64,000 bases of DNA from Carallia brachiata. Taxonomy: Eukaryota > Streptophyta > Magnoliopsida > Malpighiales > Rhizophoraceae. Numbering within the stretch: the stretch's first letter is position 1; every line of letters begins with the position of its first letter. Location: contig JADCRB010000111.1 of assembly GCA_021464245.1 (NCBI GenBank), forward strand, positions 248,001 to 312,000, given 5' to 3'. The notes under the pieces are model-generated. The model did not search any database. It was given only the letters and a program-made list of their open reading frames with translations, and was not told the DNA's origin. This document shows, piece after piece, positions 62,101 to 64,000 of the stretch. The translations under genes and the position numbers were made by a program.

Positions 62101-64000
62101 GTATTCAGTCTAATCAATTGATTAATTTAGATCGACCTAAGCAGAATTTTAAAGAGTGGTAAAGGTCTCCCCAATAAGTATTTAACGTGATTGTATTTTT
62201 AAAAATTTAAATTCGAGACCTCTGATTAAACAGTAACAGACTCCTACTATCTACACTAACAGTTACTCATCTCCTTTTTATTAATTGTCACTGTTGTTTG
62301 AGGTTATTTTTACCTCATAAATTAAGTGATAGTTGAATATCAAATTCATGATTCGATAATTGTTAAATAGATTGGGACGGATATTTGTTCGGGTTTATTA
62401 ACATATACTTTTTTTATATAAAAAAATTAGATAATAACGTTAAGGAATGATTTTAGTCTGATTTATGTATCGGTCGTGCGCTTATTTTTTCTCAAAGAAA
62501 AGGGTTCCAGGCTATAAAAATACGATTTTAGCCCAGAATGCTGATCGTTGAAGAAGAAAAGAGGGAATATTAGAGGGCAGTTTGGGTACCCTGGGATCGT
62601 CAATTTCGGCGGTGATGGACTCGCAGGACTTGCTTGTAATTTGAGCGTGGAAGCGACCCGACGACCGACAAACACCAAGCCTAAGAAAATTTGGCTTGTA
62701 AATATTAATTCAGAAAAGGTTGTTGGATTGGGGTACAGGGGAAGAGGGGTCGAGTTAAATATTATATATATTATTTATAAGTTTATTATTTATTAATTTT
62801 AGTGATAAATTTTATAAAAATTTTATAATATTTTTTTAACTTATGAAATATAAAATTGTTAAGATTGAGATATGATAAATTTATAAACGATATACACAAT
62901 ACTTAATTTAATTACTATTTATGTACCTCTACTCATAATGATTTAGGATATAAAAGTTGATGCACTGTCAATACAATTATATACAATTACTAAAATAATA
63001 CATAACATTAATATGAAAAGTAAAATTACTTAATCTTATTAATTAATTAAGTAATAATACATATAATCACACGGTAAAATGAAGCATAGATGACTCAACT
63101 TTATTATCTTTCCTTGTGTCCCTTGCCTTTCCCATCTCTTTTGCGTGTTGATGTATGGTATAATAGTAGTATTATTAATATAAAGAAATTTGTTACATAT
63201 AATCATTTTTTACTTTTTATTTTACAGATACCAATCACAAATTAACATATCAACACTTTTTAATGACATTTCTGTAATATTTTTGACATTTAATTTTTTG
63301 ACAATTAATCAACACCTGTTACGTGAGCAACAACTGTAAAAGAGAAGGTAAAAGTGACTGTTTTTAACATTTCTCTAATGTAAAACGTTCGTTAAAAACA
63401 TAACTTAAAAATTATATTATTTTGTTAATCTGTATTTGGTACTTCTGTGTCTATATATTTATTTCTATTAAAGAGTAATAATAGCTTACATGAAGTTGTA
63501 CTTCTTACTAAAAATATAGTTATATTAGAAATTTTTTCTTAATGACATTGCGATATAATGTAAACCAATAATTTAAAGTCTTTATGCGGGCTCAATTCAT
63601 AGATTAGATTATAGTGTGACAGATTTCAAAGTATAAAATATGATATATCATTAATTACGGCCCAAATTAAAAATCATAAGACTAATAGCGTAAATTTACA
63701 CCACAAAAGGTAAAACGCAAAAGAGGCAAACTATAGAGAGGCTTGACGAATTTGATTCTTCTTCTTTTTTCTTTTTTTTTTTTTTTTCTGTTTTTTGGTA
63801 TATAAAAAATGTAAGATCAGCTACGAGCCTGTCGTACCAGCCCTACCTCAGGCATAGTCAATGCATTACCATCAAGGCAATTGGGGAATGGTGAGCGGCG
63901 GTGATTTTCAATGAAATATGATTTTGGCATTGCCAACCATCAAAAATAACATTCAGACCAAAGCAAAGTGGATGAATAATTCATCTTTACTATCGTCCAG
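62101..64000. other. Intergenic, no gene seen
   Basis: AT-rich spacer to the window end. A block at 63858-63895 matches 31484-31521. No recognisable coding frame; those at 62463-62796 have no domain. Confidence 0.5.

Noticed and set aside
61843..62113. Lys/Glu-rich frame (-) and Phe/Ser-rich frame (+)
   Set aside because: Products of the GAA/TTC-rich leader of the NYN gene, not genes.
1..64000. CRISPR array, operon, riboswitch or ribosome-binding sites
   Set aside because: The DNA is eukaryotic nuclear; no spaced direct repeats or prokaryotic signals were seen.

Overview
The window is nuclear DNA from a flowering plant. Genes carry many short GT-AG introns, spacers are long and very AT-rich, and small inverted-repeat transposons (MITEs), a Helitron-like element and LINE tails lie between genes. 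Protein content (ABCB transporter, BAHD acyltransferase, RADIALIS-like SANT protein, organellar RF1, BED/hAT-derived protein) fits a woody eudicot. A Citrus-like genome is my best guess, but it rests on remembered protein resemblance only.

Layout. 1-3585 (-): 5' half of an ABCB-type ABC transporter, cut by the window start. 3.6-16.4 kb: gene-free DNA with a diverged tandem repeat, two MITEs back to back, a 50-bp perfect inverted repeat and other repeats. 16.5-18.0 kb (-): BAHD acyltransferase with two frameshifts in exon 1. 18.9-20.6 kb: LINE-type 3' tails. 24.3-26.2 kb: MITEs. 28.1-30.6 kb (+): intact four-exon secreted protein of a plant-specific family of unknown function. 32.1 kb: RNase H-like remnant. 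34.9-35.15 kb (-): RADIALIS-like SANT gene with one frameshift. 37.1-38.0 kb: hAT-like non-autonomous element. 38.5-39.8 kb: tandem repeat. 39.9-43.3 kb (-): complete 11-exon organellar peptide chain release factor 1.

40.8-53.8 kb is an old tandem segmental duplication. The left copy keeps the complete RF1 gene but only the front of a J-domain gene and of a BED-finger gene. The right copy has only a piece of RF1 but continues into the complete J-domain and BED/hAT genes. After the duplication the copies diverged: a MITE and a Helitron-like element are present only on the left, and about 1.5 kb carrying another MITE only on the right.

The most interesting structure is at 51.4-57.5 kb (+). Six short exons, all joined in phase, give a 133-residue J-domain protein with one C-terminal membrane segment. 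Its third intron (about 4.4 kb) contains an entire BED-finger/hAT-transposase-derived gene in the same orientation. That nested gene has three frameshifts, so it is either a recent pseudogene or affected by sequence errors. The left copy carries the same nested order, so nesting predates the duplication. Finally, 59.6-61.8 kb (-) is an intact three-exon NYN-domain (MARF1-like) putative RNase.

Frameshifts occur in three loci (BAHD, RADIALIS-like, BED/hAT), while RF1, the NYN gene, the secreted-protein gene, the J-domain gene and the visible ABCB exons splice cleanly in frame. This favours real gene decay over uniformly poor sequence, but reads are needed to decide.
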